Shown here in pieces: positions 23,041-35,700 of a stretch of 64,000 nucleotides of DNA. Location: the NCBI GenBank assembly GCA_950097015.1, contig CATNEN010000029.1, positions 5,041,501-5,105,500 on the forward strand, read 5' to 3'. The DNA comes from Macrostomum hystrix (lineage: Eukaryota; Platyhelminthes; Macrostomidae). Each line of letters starts with the position of its first letter. Position 1 is the first letter of the stretch. A program made the position numbers and the translations under genes. The notes below the pieces were generated by a model. It ran no database searches and had not been told where the DNA came from. It saw only the letters and a program-made list of their open reading frames with translations.

Positions 23041-25255
23041 AGTACAAACTGCTGTCACTGCTGTTTTCCTAGCTTTCAATGAAAATTTTAGAACGATCTT
23101 AAATGTTACAAAAAGTTATAAGTTAATAATAATTTTTCTAAACTAAGTCACTGGAATAGCTAAAGTTTCGATATTTTGTATATCCTTGTATGGATTCCCT
23201 GCAAAATATATTCAAATGCTAGCAACTTAGACTTTGGATTAAAAAATGTAGACATAATTTCATATGTTGTATTTAGCTATATTTCTAACTAAAAGCAATA
23301 AATAAACTTATAAATACCTATACTACTATGAAAACTAAAAATACTTAGTGTTAGCAATCTAGGCTCAACACATTTTGTAAAAAAGAATATTAAGTTTTCA
23401 TTTTTCACTATAATTGCTTTGCTCCAGCTGCTTGACTACATTTTCTAATTTCCATAAAGGCTTAGTACAAGAATACAATCCAATTTGGTAACAGCCACTT
23501 CAGTAACAACTGCTTTGGCCATTTGAATGTCTTACAGTTATGATGTAATAACTTAACAGTAGTAAATTTTATCTAAGTTCTGCTATTATTAACTATTATT
23601 AAACTTTACACACAATAAATACAGTTTTATGCATTTTTCTTTTCTCTTCTTTCTGTCAATATTTGACTTTCAGTTTATTTACAAGCAAGATTTATATATT
23701 TTGCATATATGAAAAATACTTCACATGTACTAAAGCTTTTAGAATACTTTATTATTTCACAAATACTATACAAAACCAAAAAAATTGAAGAATAGAGAGT
23801 CAAATATAAAACATAGTATTATTGGGGACATCATCATATAACATGCATATATCTATTGTCAAAAAGGTATTAATTACATTAAATCTATAAAATGCTTAAT
23901 GACAATTAGTATTCTAGTGGCAAATAGTATAAATTCCTTAAAACTAATGTAAAATGCAAAAAAATTGTAGTACATTCACTACTAGATTTATTTCATGGTG
24001 AAGTTTGTAGCGCGACGTTTATTGTATTATATATATATTGCATTGCCGATTATAAATAGCATCTGAAAACTATTCAGTAATTAAAATCACTCAAACATAA
24101 GTAATAAAATAAAGCAACCAACCTGCTACTCCCAATCTACTCTAAGTGGTAAAACATTTTATTTTCATCCGCACCGGCGCAAACGTGTGTCTTACATTTT
24201 AAATTACTCTTTCGTTCACATTTAGCGTGAAGAAATAAACAAACAATACACTTCTTTTTTATTAAAAGTTTAAATCAAAGACGTTTGATAATAATTGTTT
24301 ATTATGATTTTTTCTGATGTTGATTTAATGCTAAATCTAACTTTGATAAGTAAACAGCTATTTTTAACTTTTGTCCTAATGATCGTGATAGATCAATATA
24401 TTTTCCAAGGAGCAGGTGCTACAGCTTGATCACATTGCGGAATAAAGGTAGAGAGTCTATTTTCTTTATTAATTTTATTTAGCAAGCATAATATTGGTTC
24501 ATGTAGCGTCCTATTTTGCATTCTAATGTATGTATCTCTGTTTAGAGTTTAAATGTCTTAACATTAAAGATCATCAAAAGTTCCGTTTGCTAAATTTGAC
24601 TAGCCTAGAACTAAGTAGAAATTACGATCTTGAGATATTTCATTCCATTTTAATTATTTTCTAGGTTATATAAACATTTTGGCGGAAAAGTTATTTTCTT
24701 AAAAGATTTTGAAATGGAAACGTAAAGATTGTACTAACTTTTCGGCTATTTGACTAAAAAAATTCTTTACTATCGAAATGTCAATCTGCTAACCTAAAAA
24801 TTATACAAAACAAATTAGCTAAGAAAAAAATTGAAGTTGAATTTATATTTTATAGACCTTAAATTAAAAGCTTTTGTGGATTATCAATACAAATTCGATT
24901 CTCGAATTGCTGGAACTTCCGCGCCTTTTGTATGGATGTCCAGAATTTTAGTGCCAGCCTGCAAATTCTGCCCAAGCAAGATAACTAAATTCCATGTATT
25001 CACATTGGAAAGGAAAGGTAAGAATGTGGCAGGCCTTGTTCGTTGTCAGTGTGAATAGAAGCTGGAAATACTATTTTAGCATAGTTTCTAGCACACCGTG
25101 TAAGAAAAATTTATCTAAAATCAATTTTGATTTATGAGTCACTGCGCGTCTTCGAGAATTTTTTAAATTTATTATTTAGGAGTGCTTTAATTGTCATTGT
25201 TTTTCTCTCGTGGAAATAACACATCTTGTTACATTTGTGTCTTTAATACATTTGC
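23041..25255. other. AT-rich intergenic region, no gene seen
   Basis: About 2.2 kb between the divergent MSH4 and dehydrogenase genes. It is AT-rich, with frequent stops on both strands. I see no conserved coding, array or SINE in it. It should contain the promoters of both genes, but I cannot point to a specific element. Confidence 0.5.
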
Positions 25256-25278
25256 ATTCAAATGCCTTGCAGCAAGTT
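25256..25278 (+). promoter_or_regulatory. 3' splice acceptor just before DHDH copy 1 start codon
   Basis: The sequence aaatgccttgcag is followed by six bases and then the ATG. Copy 2 has a comparable ttttcttgcag two bases before its ATG although the surrounding sequence differs, so the acceptor itself appears to be kept. Confidence 0.5.
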
Positions 25279-27763
25279 ATGGCACCTCTTCGTTGGGGAA
25301 TCTGCGCCACTGGCAAGATCTCACAGGACTTTGTCAATGCTCTAGCATTGAGTCCAGAGAATCACACTGTTGTGGCTGTTGGTGCTCGGGATCCAAAAAA
25401 GGCGCAAGAATTTGCGGCTCGATTCGGCATCAAGACCGTTGTAGATACATGCGAGGCACTTGGCTCGTGCGAAGATGTTGGTGAGTTAAACTATTTGTGC
25501 AATGTTGGTTTTAAACCAATCTAAACCTTCGAAGAGCGCATACTACAGTCAGCTGTTAGTCTAAAGTGAACTGTATAGCTGCGTACTTTAACAATACTCA
25601 AACATTGCTTCCACATTATCCATTTCGCGCAAAGCCGATCGAGACTGAGTCGGCACGAAAACGAAGCGTGATTATAGAAGTTTGAGATCGAGTTCAAGTT
25701 GAAGCAATTGACTCACGTATATGAAAAATGTTTAACTCATGAATCACGCTCAATTACAAGGCGGTGGCGTGACTGCCCCTAATCTTATCACGTGTTTTCT
25801 TACCAATCCTGAGTTCGGGTCAATGCGTTGAACTATTTGCAGGCCACTAAGTGAAACAGATCTACATGTTTATCTAATACTCGCATTGCCTCTCTAAAGA
25901 CCTGAATTCTTATCACGATTTTGTGAGCCTCTACCACTATTATTCCTGTCTAAAAGTTCAACTAGCGTTATTGTGAACAATTTTAATCGAAAGTAAGTAT
26001 TGCAACAGTCGGTCGTTTGAATCTAACATTAGGCATGATCGAAGAATCAAGAATTAACGTTGCTTTTACAAGAAAACTACTAGCAGTAGTTTTCTCTTAA
26101 TTTCGACACCGCGCAGACGTAGTCTACATAGGCAGCCTCACCTACGTTCACTACGAGCAAGCGACTCACTATCTGAAGGCCGGCAAGCATGTGCTCTGCG
26201 AGAAGCCGATGACCCTGCTCCCAGAGCAGACCGCTGAGCTCATGGCCCTGGCCAAGTCTGTCAACCGCTTCCTCATGGTGGCCCTGTGGAGCCGCTTCTT
26301 TCCTGCTTACACTCGACTGCGTCAGGCTGTGACGAGCGGCGAGCTGGGCACCGTGCGGCTGGTGCAGGCCAACTTCTGTCTGCCTCAGCCTGAAGAGGTT
26401 CGCCTGCTGGAGAAGCGACTGGGAGGCGGCACACTGTTCGACTTCGGCGTCTACCTGGCCCACCTGGCCTGCTGGGTGTACGGCGGCGAGCGTCCGGTCT
26501 CCATCACGGCCGCCGGGCACCTCAATGACACTGGCGTTGACCGCAGCGGCAGCATGATTCTTAAGTGAGAGCGTTTCAGATATCTTTTTATAGTGCAAGT
26601 CAATAATTCTAAAACAGAAAACTATATTTATATATATACTTGTTAATTTCTACTATTGATAAAATTTATATAAAACATATATTTTTCTCAGATACTCCGA
26701 CAATCGTCTGGCCTCCCTAACTTGGAGTCTGGACTGCGGACCAGCCGCCACAGCCCATATCCTTGGCGATAAGGGTACTGCTACGGTGGGTCATTAATTT
26801 TATACAGCCTTTGAGAGTGTCTTGAAAATTGGTTTGGGGTGGAGTTGCAATTTAATATTTGGAGTAGATCCATAGCAAGCAATTCTGCCCATCTCGCTGG
26901 CTCTTGGAAACACGCTCAATGATACGAACGCAGGCACACATTCGCAGAGGGTCTAAATCTGCACGAGAAATTTTCATATTCTCAAGCATTGTACATGACT
27001 TTCAGAGCTCAGGGATGTGAAGCTATTGATCATGTGCATAAATATTGGGGACCTTGGGGAATCACTTAAATCTTTAAATTCCTATTTGCTACGTATCGTG
27101 TACGTATCGTTTGACGCTATTGGTCCAAAGCTGTCACGTGATAGACCCTTCTTCCAATAAAGACATCCGTTCTTGTATTGCTAATATTAAGAAAGGTGGG
27201 GAATTCTAAATTTGCGCATTTTTAGAACGTACTTATTTTACTTAAAGAATAGGGTACCATGTGGGACAATTTTATGTATGGTTCATTGACAATGCATGCT
27301 TCCAGCTCGGAGATTATGTTTGGTGCGCCACAAAGCTCACCATTAACGGTGAGCAGCTGCACTTCCCGACTCAGCCTGTACGCGAGGGAGAGAAGTTCAA
27401 CTTCTATGAGTGCGGTGGTCTCCTGTATGAAGCTGACCATGTCAAGGATTGCTTGGAAAAGGGTAAAGCATTGTTCATTTTGTACGGATTTAGACGGATT
27501 TGACGGATTTAGATTGTAGTTTATGAGCATTTTGGGCGGACAACGCAGGTGTAGTGGACTGCGAGATGACTTCCATTTTCGATCGACCGGTGCGGTGCGA
27601 TTATTGTACTCTCAGCTATTGCCAATCATGACTATGAACCGAAAATCTTGCAGGTCTAATTGAGAGTCCGATACTGCCCAACTCTGACTGCCAGCTGATT
27701 CACGACATCCTGGCCGAGGGGCACAAGCAGTTGGGCATTGACTACCACAATCTGAATGCCTGA
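25279..27763 (+). CDS. DHDH: Trans-1,2-dihydrobenzene-1,2-diol dehydrogenase, copy 1
   Basis: Exons 25279-25480, 26117-26564, 26692-26785, 27306-27462 and 27654-27763 give 1,011 bases, or 336 residues, the usual size for this enzyme. It belongs to the Gfo/Idh/MocA family, cytosolic NADP(H) oxidoreductases that oxidise dihydrodiols (and sugars such as xylose) to the keto form. The N-terminal Rossmann nucleotide site is WGICATGKISQDF (residues 5-17). The CEKPM motif places Lys97, and DFGVYLAHLACWVYGG places Tyr180, the two residues known to be essential in mammalian DHDH and here at the same numbers. All introns are GT-AG with phases 1, 2, 0, 1. Intron lengths are 636, 127, 520 and 191 bases. 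A tandem paralogue lies 2 kb downstream in the same orientation. The physiological substrate in this animal is unknown. Confidence 0.93.
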
Positions 27764-29366
27764 ACAGCCCAATAGCCTCTAGGAGCCATGCTTGAGAAAC
27801 GACTTTAATTAATTATACTAACTTTTATCACTAAAATTATAAACTATATTAATATTCAGAACCGATCGAGAAAAAAGGCCGACAGTACTTCTATCTTTGC
27901 AGTAGTAATGTCAGGACTTTAAATTTCACGATACTTCCGATCACTCAAAAAGAAAAAATCTGCGATAGATTAATTTATTTGACATCTTGTATTTTTTCAT
28001 GGGACAGATTTCCTCAAAAAGTTTCTCGATCTGCTCCAACTTGTTTTTAGAGTAATTGCTATATTAGTCAACGAAATTTCGATCGAAACTTTTTGATTCG
28101 ACAAATACTTTAGCAATGACCATGCACTGCGCTTGCGGCAATCGCAAATCTGAACAATATTAAATACAAATATACTCGAATTTAGAATTACGACTTTGAA
28201 AAGATCGAAGCCACTTAACAAATAAATAATAATTTTCTTTCACTTAATGATCAGAATGAGTAGAAGATAATTGAGTAGATAATTGATATCGTATATATAA
28301 GTTGTCCATGATATAGCAGATAACTTTTTGAATCAAGTACACTAAGCGAAATAACAAGGAAATTATTGGTGTTATGCTGATAATGGTCGTTGCAATAGTA
28401 AAACACATGGCGCAATAAAGTTTTCCGGCTTGGAACGATAGCGCGATTTTAAATTGGCACTTTTTCTGGGAAGCATTATCATCTAATAATGTCATTATAA
28501 GCTAAGCTAATCTATGTATTATTTTTATGTAGCATTGTCACAATAAGATTTTCGATTTATAGCACTTCGAGTAGGCCTAGCCTTACAGCGTCAATTAGAC
28601 TAAGCCCAAAAATTATTTTTACATCTAATTATTTTCCAAATTAGACTCTTACATGAAATATTATTAGCACATTTGAGTGAGGAGGTACTGAAAAGACTGA
28701 ATTGAAAGATACAACTAAAAGATATTAGCTATCTGTTTGATTTCTAGCCTTCTGTCGGTGTACTGTTGTTTTTCTGTGTTAATTTATGTATATTCATCAT
28801 ACCTGTATACTTTAATTTACAGTGCCATTAAAATCATCACCTACTTTAAAAAAGTTTTTAGTTACTGTTTTACTGTTTAAAGATAAATTCAATCTCTTCA
28901 TTCACATCAGAGGGGATGGGTAGAAAAATAGGTGCCAGCATGTCAGCAATTGGGTACATGGACTGGTGGCTGGCACCCTATCCTAGACTAGTGGTATGCA
29001 GAATTTAGAAGTGTTAACTGTAGGCTCTGTAGCTATGCCACCAACTTACCCAACAGACCCATTTTATATGTTATCTCTAATGGTATAATGCAGCATTTAA
29101 TTAGCTTCATTAGCAATGCCATGCTACAGGGATACTTCACAATACTAAAGAGTTGAAAACAGGTATTCTAAAAATATTTATTCTTTTATAAATAAGCATA
29201 GAATTGAATCTTTCACTTTTTTTCCTAAGTGATCTAATGATTTAGTAAATAAAGCATTTATCTGTAAACAAATCTGAAACTTTAGAAATTGTACTTTTAA
29301 AATGTAAAAGCTTTTTACTTATTACTTATTACTTTTTACTGTGTAATTAATAATAATTAATAATAA
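27764..29366. other. Intergenic region between dehydrogenase copies
   Basis: AT-rich sequence with no supported gene. An AATAAA lies at 28221, rather far from the copy 1 stop codon. Confidence 0.5.
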
Positions 29367-29665
29367 TTGATTACACCTGCCCCAATTGGGTCAGATGTGC
29401 AGCCAACAGCACAGCCGCAGCTAATGCGCAGCGCATCTGAAGGCTGCGTACAGCTGTTCAGTCCACGGACTGGGGGGACGCCACACCCACCTTCAATTAT
29501 CCCAGCTGATGCTGGTACCCATTTAACAGCTGGGTGAACTGAAGCAATGCAGAGTTAAGTGTCTTGCTAAAGGACGCAAATTGTTCCGGTGGAGTCGGGA
29601 ATCGAACCCCCGACCTTCAAGTCGTGAGTCCGACGCCCTAACCACTAGGCTACAACCTCTACCTT
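29367..29665 (-). mobile_element. SINE family A, full length, between DHDH copies
   Basis: Inverted copy. The tail (ctgccccaattgggtcag, gcacagccgcagctaatgcg) comes first, then the slightly mutated palindrome (cagtccacggactg). The tRNA-like head ends it (gtcgggaatcgaacccccg, taaccactaggctacaacc). It is inserted just upstream of copy 2. Confidence 0.8.
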
Positions 29666-29713
29666 TACTGTGTAAATATAAAGGTACAGGTTATTAATCC
29701 GACACCCATTTGC

Positions 29714-29732
29714 TTTACATTTTCTTGCAGTA
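29714..29732 (+). promoter_or_regulatory. 3' splice acceptor just before DHDH copy 2 start codon
   Basis: The pyrimidine-rich tract tacattttcttgcag is followed by TA and the ATG, a near-ideal acceptor with no coding exon before it. Confidence 0.5.
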
Positions 29733-32700
29733 ATGGCACTTCTGCGTTGGGGAATCTGTGCCACTGGCAAGATCTCACAGGACTTTGTCAATGCTCTAGC
29801 ATTGAGTCCAGAGAATCACACTGTTGTGGCTGTTGGTGCTCGGGATCCAAAAAAGGCGCATGAATTTGCAGCTCGATTCGGCATCAAGACCGTTGTAGAC
29901 ACATGTGAGGCACTTGGCTCATGCGAAGATGTTGGTGAGTTGCAATTTGCAGTAGCTATGCATTTTTTATAATTTTACTTTAGCTATAGACCATTATAGC
30001 AGTTGCAAAGAATCAACTTTGTAAACTTTAGTGGATCAAGGAATTTTGTAATCATAAAAGAATTGACCTTTTTTATTCAAAACTCACTTTAAATGCAAAA
30101 ATATCTGTAGCTACTTTAATTTGTATCGAGGGTGTTGTAGTCTAGTGGATAGAGCGTCGGACTCACGACTTGAAAGTCGGGGGTTCAATTCCCGACTCAA
30201 CTGGAATAATTTGTTTTAATATATAGTATACATTTTTTCAAATCCACAGACATAGTCTACATAGGCAGCCTCACCCATGTGCACTACGATCACGCGCGCC
30301 ACTATCTGAAGGCCGGCAAGCATGTGCTCTGCGAGAAGCCGATGACCCTGCTCCCAGAGCAGACCGCTGAGCTCATGGCCCTGGCCAAGTCTGTCAACCG
30401 CTTCCTCATGGTGGCCCTGTGGAGCCGCTTCTTTCCTGCTTACACTCGACTGCGTCAGGCTGTGACGAGCGGCGAGCTGGGCACCGTGCGGCTGGTGCAG
30501 GCCAACTTCTGCCTGCCTGTGCCAGAGGTTGCCCGACTGCAGCAGAAGAAAATGGGCGGTGGCACACTGTGCGACTTCGGCGTCTACCTGGTCCACCTGG
30601 CCTGCTGGGTGTACGGCGGCGAGCGTCCGGTCTCCATCACGGCCGCCGGGCACCTCAATGACACTGGCGTTGACCGCAGCGGCAGCATGATTCTTAAGTG
30701 AGATGTTCTTGTCACAACGGGTGTCCTTGTCCCCAATCCTCAGTGTCTGAAAATAGGTATTCCCCAATCCCCTGTGTCTGAAATAGGTATTCCCCAATCC
30801 CCAGTGTCTGACAATAGGTATTCCCCAATCCCCAGTGTCTGACAATAGGTATTCCCCAATCCCCAGTGTCTGACAATAGGTATTCCCCAATCCCCAGTGT
30901 CTGACAATAGGTATTCCCCAATCCCCTGTGTCTGAAATAGGTATTCCCCAATCCCCAGTGTCTGACAATAGGAATTCCCCAATCCCCAGTGTCTGACAAT
31001 AGGAATTCCCCAATCCCCAGTGTCTGACAATAGGAATTCCCCAATCCCCAGTGTCTGACAATAGGTATTCCCCAATCCCCAGTGTCTGACAATAGGAATT
31101 CCCCAATCCCCAGTGTCTGACAATAGGAATTCCCTAATCCCCAGTGTCTGACAATAGGTATTCCCCAATCCCCAGTGTCTGACAATAGGAATTCCCCAAT
31201 CCCCAGTGTCTGACAATAGGTATTCCCCAATCCCCAGTGTCTGACAATAGGAATTCCCCAATCCCCAGTGTCTGACAATAGGAATTCCCCAATCCCCAGT
31301 GTCTGACAATAGGTATTCCCCAATCCCCAGTGTCTGACAATCGGTATTCCCCAATCCCCAGTGTCTGACAATATGTATTCCCCAATCCCCAGTGTCTGAC
31401 AATATGTATTCCCCAATCCCCAGTGTCTGACAATAGGTATTCATAGGTATTCCTCAATCCCCAGTGTCTGACAATAGGTATTCCCCAATCCCCAGTGTCT
31501 GACAATATGTATTCCCCAATCCCCAGTGTCTGACAATAGGAATTCCCCAATCCCCAGTGTCTGACAATCGGTATTCCCCAATCCCCAGTGTCTGACAATA
31601 GGTATTCATAGGTATTCCTCAATCCCCAGTGTCTGACAATAGGTATTCCCCAATCCCCAGTGTCTGACAATATGTATTCCCCAATCCCCAGTGTCTGACA
31701 ATAGGAATTCCCCAATCCCCTGTGTCTGAAATAGGTATTCCCCAATCCCCAGTGTCTGACAATAGGAATTCCCCAATCCCCAGTGTCTGACAATCGGTAT
31801 TCCTCAATCCCCAGTGTCTGACAATAGTTTTCCAGACTATTTCTTTAACGCATTAACACCCACAGGTACTCTGGTGACCGACTAGCCTCTCTTACATGGA
31901 GCCTGGATGTCGGTCCGGCCACAGCGGCACTTGTGCTCGGCGACAAGGGAACACTGAAGGTAATACATTATTTTACTATGCTCAGTTTGTAGAAGATATC
32001 CAAATAAACGTAGTCTAAAAAGTCTCAGAAGTGTTTTTTTTAATAGCTTAATACACGCTAATGCACGCTACTTACAGTAGAGGTTGTAGCCTGTAACAGG
32101 AAGGTCGTAGCCTTGTGGTTAGAGCGTCGGACTCACGACTTAAAGGTCGGGGGTTCGATTCGACTCCACTGTATCGATTTGTGTCCTTAAGCAAAACTCT
32201 TAACTCTGAAATGCTTCAGTTCACCCAGCTGTTAAATGGGTACCAGCATTAGCAGGGGTAATTGAGGGTGGGTGTGGCGTCCCCCCAGTCCATGGACTGA
32301 ACAGCCGTACGCAGTCTTCAGATGCGCCGCGCAATAGCTGCGGCTGTGCTGTCGGCTGCACATCTGGCACGATCGGGGCTCTTTAAATTTCCTGCTTCAT
32401 ATAATACATTTTGTTAGTCCCTTCGACCGATATGTAACGAAAGAAATGAAACTAATCACATCTTCGTCTGCTCGGACACATGAAACTTATCCGCCTGCAG
32501 ATGGAGAACTATTTCTGGTGTCCCATCAAGCTGACGCTGAATGATCAGCTGATCCACCTGCCAACTAAGCCCGCTCGAGAGGGCGAAAATTTCAACTTCT
32601 TTGAAAGTGGCGGCCTTCTCTACGAAGCCGAGCACGTTAAAGAGTGCCTAGACAAAGGTGAGATTATTAGCTATAAGCCATATGCATGAAATATGGCTTT

Positions 32701-35700
32701 AGGATTCTAAGAAATGGGCCTAATTTCTAGGACAAAAACTGTTGGATTCTAGGAAAAATGGCTGCAGTAGGAAGTAAGAAATTTGCTCGTGGCATTTTAG
32801 TAAATTTGGATACAGGCTTCTAAGAAATATGGCTGTAGCATTCTTGGAAATTTGGCTTTAGGATTCTAGGAAATGATAGTTCGAATTTAAGAAAGGTGGC
32901 TGTAGGAATCAAGGAAATATAGAGATCTAGGCAATGTTTGTAGCATTTTTTATTTCCAGTTTTGGAATTCCAACAAAATTTACCCATCGAATTCCAGATA
33001 ATGTTTTGTTCATCGAATTCAACTATATAAGTCTGTAGGATTCAAAGATTTTTCCTATCGTCTTCTAGGAAATGTGTCTGTACGGTTCTAGAAAAGTCTG
33101 TAGGACCTTCGAAAATTTTTTTCCTTATTATCCTTGATAAAATCATTACATGTATTAGCGAATTCTCTCCGCAAGGCTGCTTCAGTTAGATCAAAGCAGA
33201 TTCTAGCCAGCAATTTCGTCTGTTCGCACCTGGGGGCAGATTCACCTGGCCAATTCCCAACTGCGTCAACAAGCGGTTTCGAATGGTCCAAAGAATCTCC
33301 TAGAATCCTAGATGGTCACGCTTTTAGGAGGCCTTTTTCTAAGGGAGTTTTGTATCGTTTTGTGGGATTAAAGATTTTTTTCTGAGGAAAAAGTATAATC
33401 CTTCTACCAAGCAGCTTCTAGATTTATGGCCTGGAACGGGAAGTGGCTGTATCTATATCCCTGCTCGCAGGCTTTAATTGCCAAAACTGTTGCTTTTTTA
33501 TGTTCCGCTAAGCCTTCATTCCTTTTGATGACAAGGGAGTCTAAGTTGAGTTGTTTTATGCTCAAAAGACTAGTCATTTTGTTCCCATGTTTATCTAAGG
33601 TAATTAAGTGCCTGGATAATCGCCTCTCTTACCTGGCATCAGACTAATTACGCAGCAAGAGAATGGATAAGAAACAGGTTGAGTTTGAGTTTGCGGCCTA
33701 GATTATATTGTGCGGCAAATGCAAGGGCTAATGCTTGTTTATAGGAGTTAGGGGGTTTGTTTTTTTTCTTGACGGGCAAATCGTCAGATACCGTAGAAAA
33801 CGTTAGAATTCTACAGCCACATTTCCTAGAATCCTATAGCCACATTTCCTAGAAACCTATTGCCACATTTCCTAGAGTCCTATAGTCACATTTCCTAGAA
33901 TCCTATGGTCACATTTCCTAGAATCCTATAGTCACATTTCCTAGAAACCTACAGCCATTTTTTCCTAGAATCCTATAGTTACATTTCCTAGAATCCTATA
34001 GCCGCATTTCCTAGAATCCTATAGCCATATTTCCTAGAATCCTATAGCCGCATTTCCTAGAATCCTATAGCCATATTTCATAGAATCCTATAGCCACATT
34101 TCCTAGAAACCTACAGCCATTTTTTCGTAGAATCCTATAGTTACATTTCCTAGAATCCTATAGCTGCATTTCCTAGAATCCTATAGCCATATTTCATAGA
34201 ATCCTATGGCCACATTTCCTAGAATCCTATAGCCATATTTCATAGAATCCTATAGCCACATTTCCTAGAAACCTACAGCCATTTTTTCCTAGAATCCTAT
34301 AGTCACATTTCCTAGAAACCAACAGCCATTTTTCCTAGAGTCCTATAGTCACATTTCCTAGAGTCCTATAGTCACATTTCCTAGAATCCTATGGTCACAT
34401 TTCCTAGAATCCTATAGTCACATTTCCTAGAATCCTATAGCCACATTTCCTAGAATCCTATAGCCACATTTCCTAGAAACCTACAGCCATTTTTCCTAGA
34501 ATCCTATAGTTACATTTCCTAGAATCCTATAGCCATATTTCATAGAATCCTATAGCCACATTTCCTAGAATCCTATAGCCATATTTCATAGAATCCTATA
34601 GCCACATTTCCTAGAAACCTACAGCCTTTTTTTCCTAGAATCCTATAGTCACATTTCCTAGAAACCAACAGCCATTTTTCCTAGAGTCCTATAGTCACAT
34701 TTCCTAGAATCCTATAGTCACATTTCCTAGAATCCTATAGCCACATTTCCTAGAAATCTACAGCCATTTTTTTCCTAGAATCCTTTAGTCACATTTCCTA
34801 GAATCCTATAGCCATATTTCCTAGAATCCTATAGTCACATTTCCTAGAATCCTATAGCCACATTTCCTAGAATCCTATAGCCACATTTCCTAGAATCCTG
34901 TAGTCACATTTCCTAAAAATCTACAGCTATTTTTTTCCTAGAATCCTATAGTCACATTTCCTAGAAACCTACAGCCATTTTTCCTAGAGTCCTATAGTCA
35001 CATTTCCTAGAATCCTATAGTCACATTTCCTAGAATCCTATGGCCACATTTCCTAGAATCCTATAGCCACATTTCCTAGAATCCTATAGTCACATTTCCT
35101 AGAAATCTACAGCCATTTTTTTCCTAGAATCCTATAGTCACATTTCCTAGAATCCTATAGTCACATTTCCTAGAATCCTATAGCCACATTTCCTAGAATC
35201 CTATAGTCACATTTCCTAGAATCCTATAGCCACATATGATTAAATCTTATTGAAACAATTCCTAGAAACCTACAGTCATTTTTCTAGAACCACGCAGCTA
35301 TATTTAAAAGAATCTAACGGACCCGTCTTCTACAATCCTGCATTGATTTTCTAAAATCCTATATGCATTTTCTAGAATCCTACATGCATTTCCTAGAACC
35401 ATACATGTATTTCCTAGAACCATACATGTATTTCCTAGAACCATACATGTATTTCCTAGAACCATACATGTATTTCCTAGAACCATACATGTATTTCCTA
35501 TAACCATACATGTATTTCCTAGAACCATACATTCATTCTCTAGAACCCTATATACATTTCCTAGAATCTTACATACATTTCCTAGAATCCAACATGCATT
35601 TCCTACAATCCTACAGACATTTTCTACAATCCTACAGACATTTTCTAGAATCCTATATACGAGTACATTTCCTAGTAATCCACTACATTTCTTTGAATCC

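Noticed and set aside
24831-25058. 75-codon frame upstream of DHDH1
   Set aside because: AT-rich, no known domain, no splice or start context beyond an ATG. Probably chance.
30128-30205. Candidate tRNA gene in DHDH2 intron 1
   Set aside because: A and B boxes are present, but the ends do not form an acceptor stem and the same sequence heads multiple SINE copies.
30216-31807. Long minus-strand frames with repeated LSDTGDWGIP
   Set aside because: They lie in a 31-bp array that fills an intron bounded by well-supported splice sites, and the same peptide appears in all three frames.
33088-33385. Overlapping frames on both strands in the spacer between inverted arrays of DHDH2 intron 4
   Set aside because: Composition is suggestive, but there is no recognisable domain and both strands are equally open. 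Mentioned only as part of the inverted-array finding.
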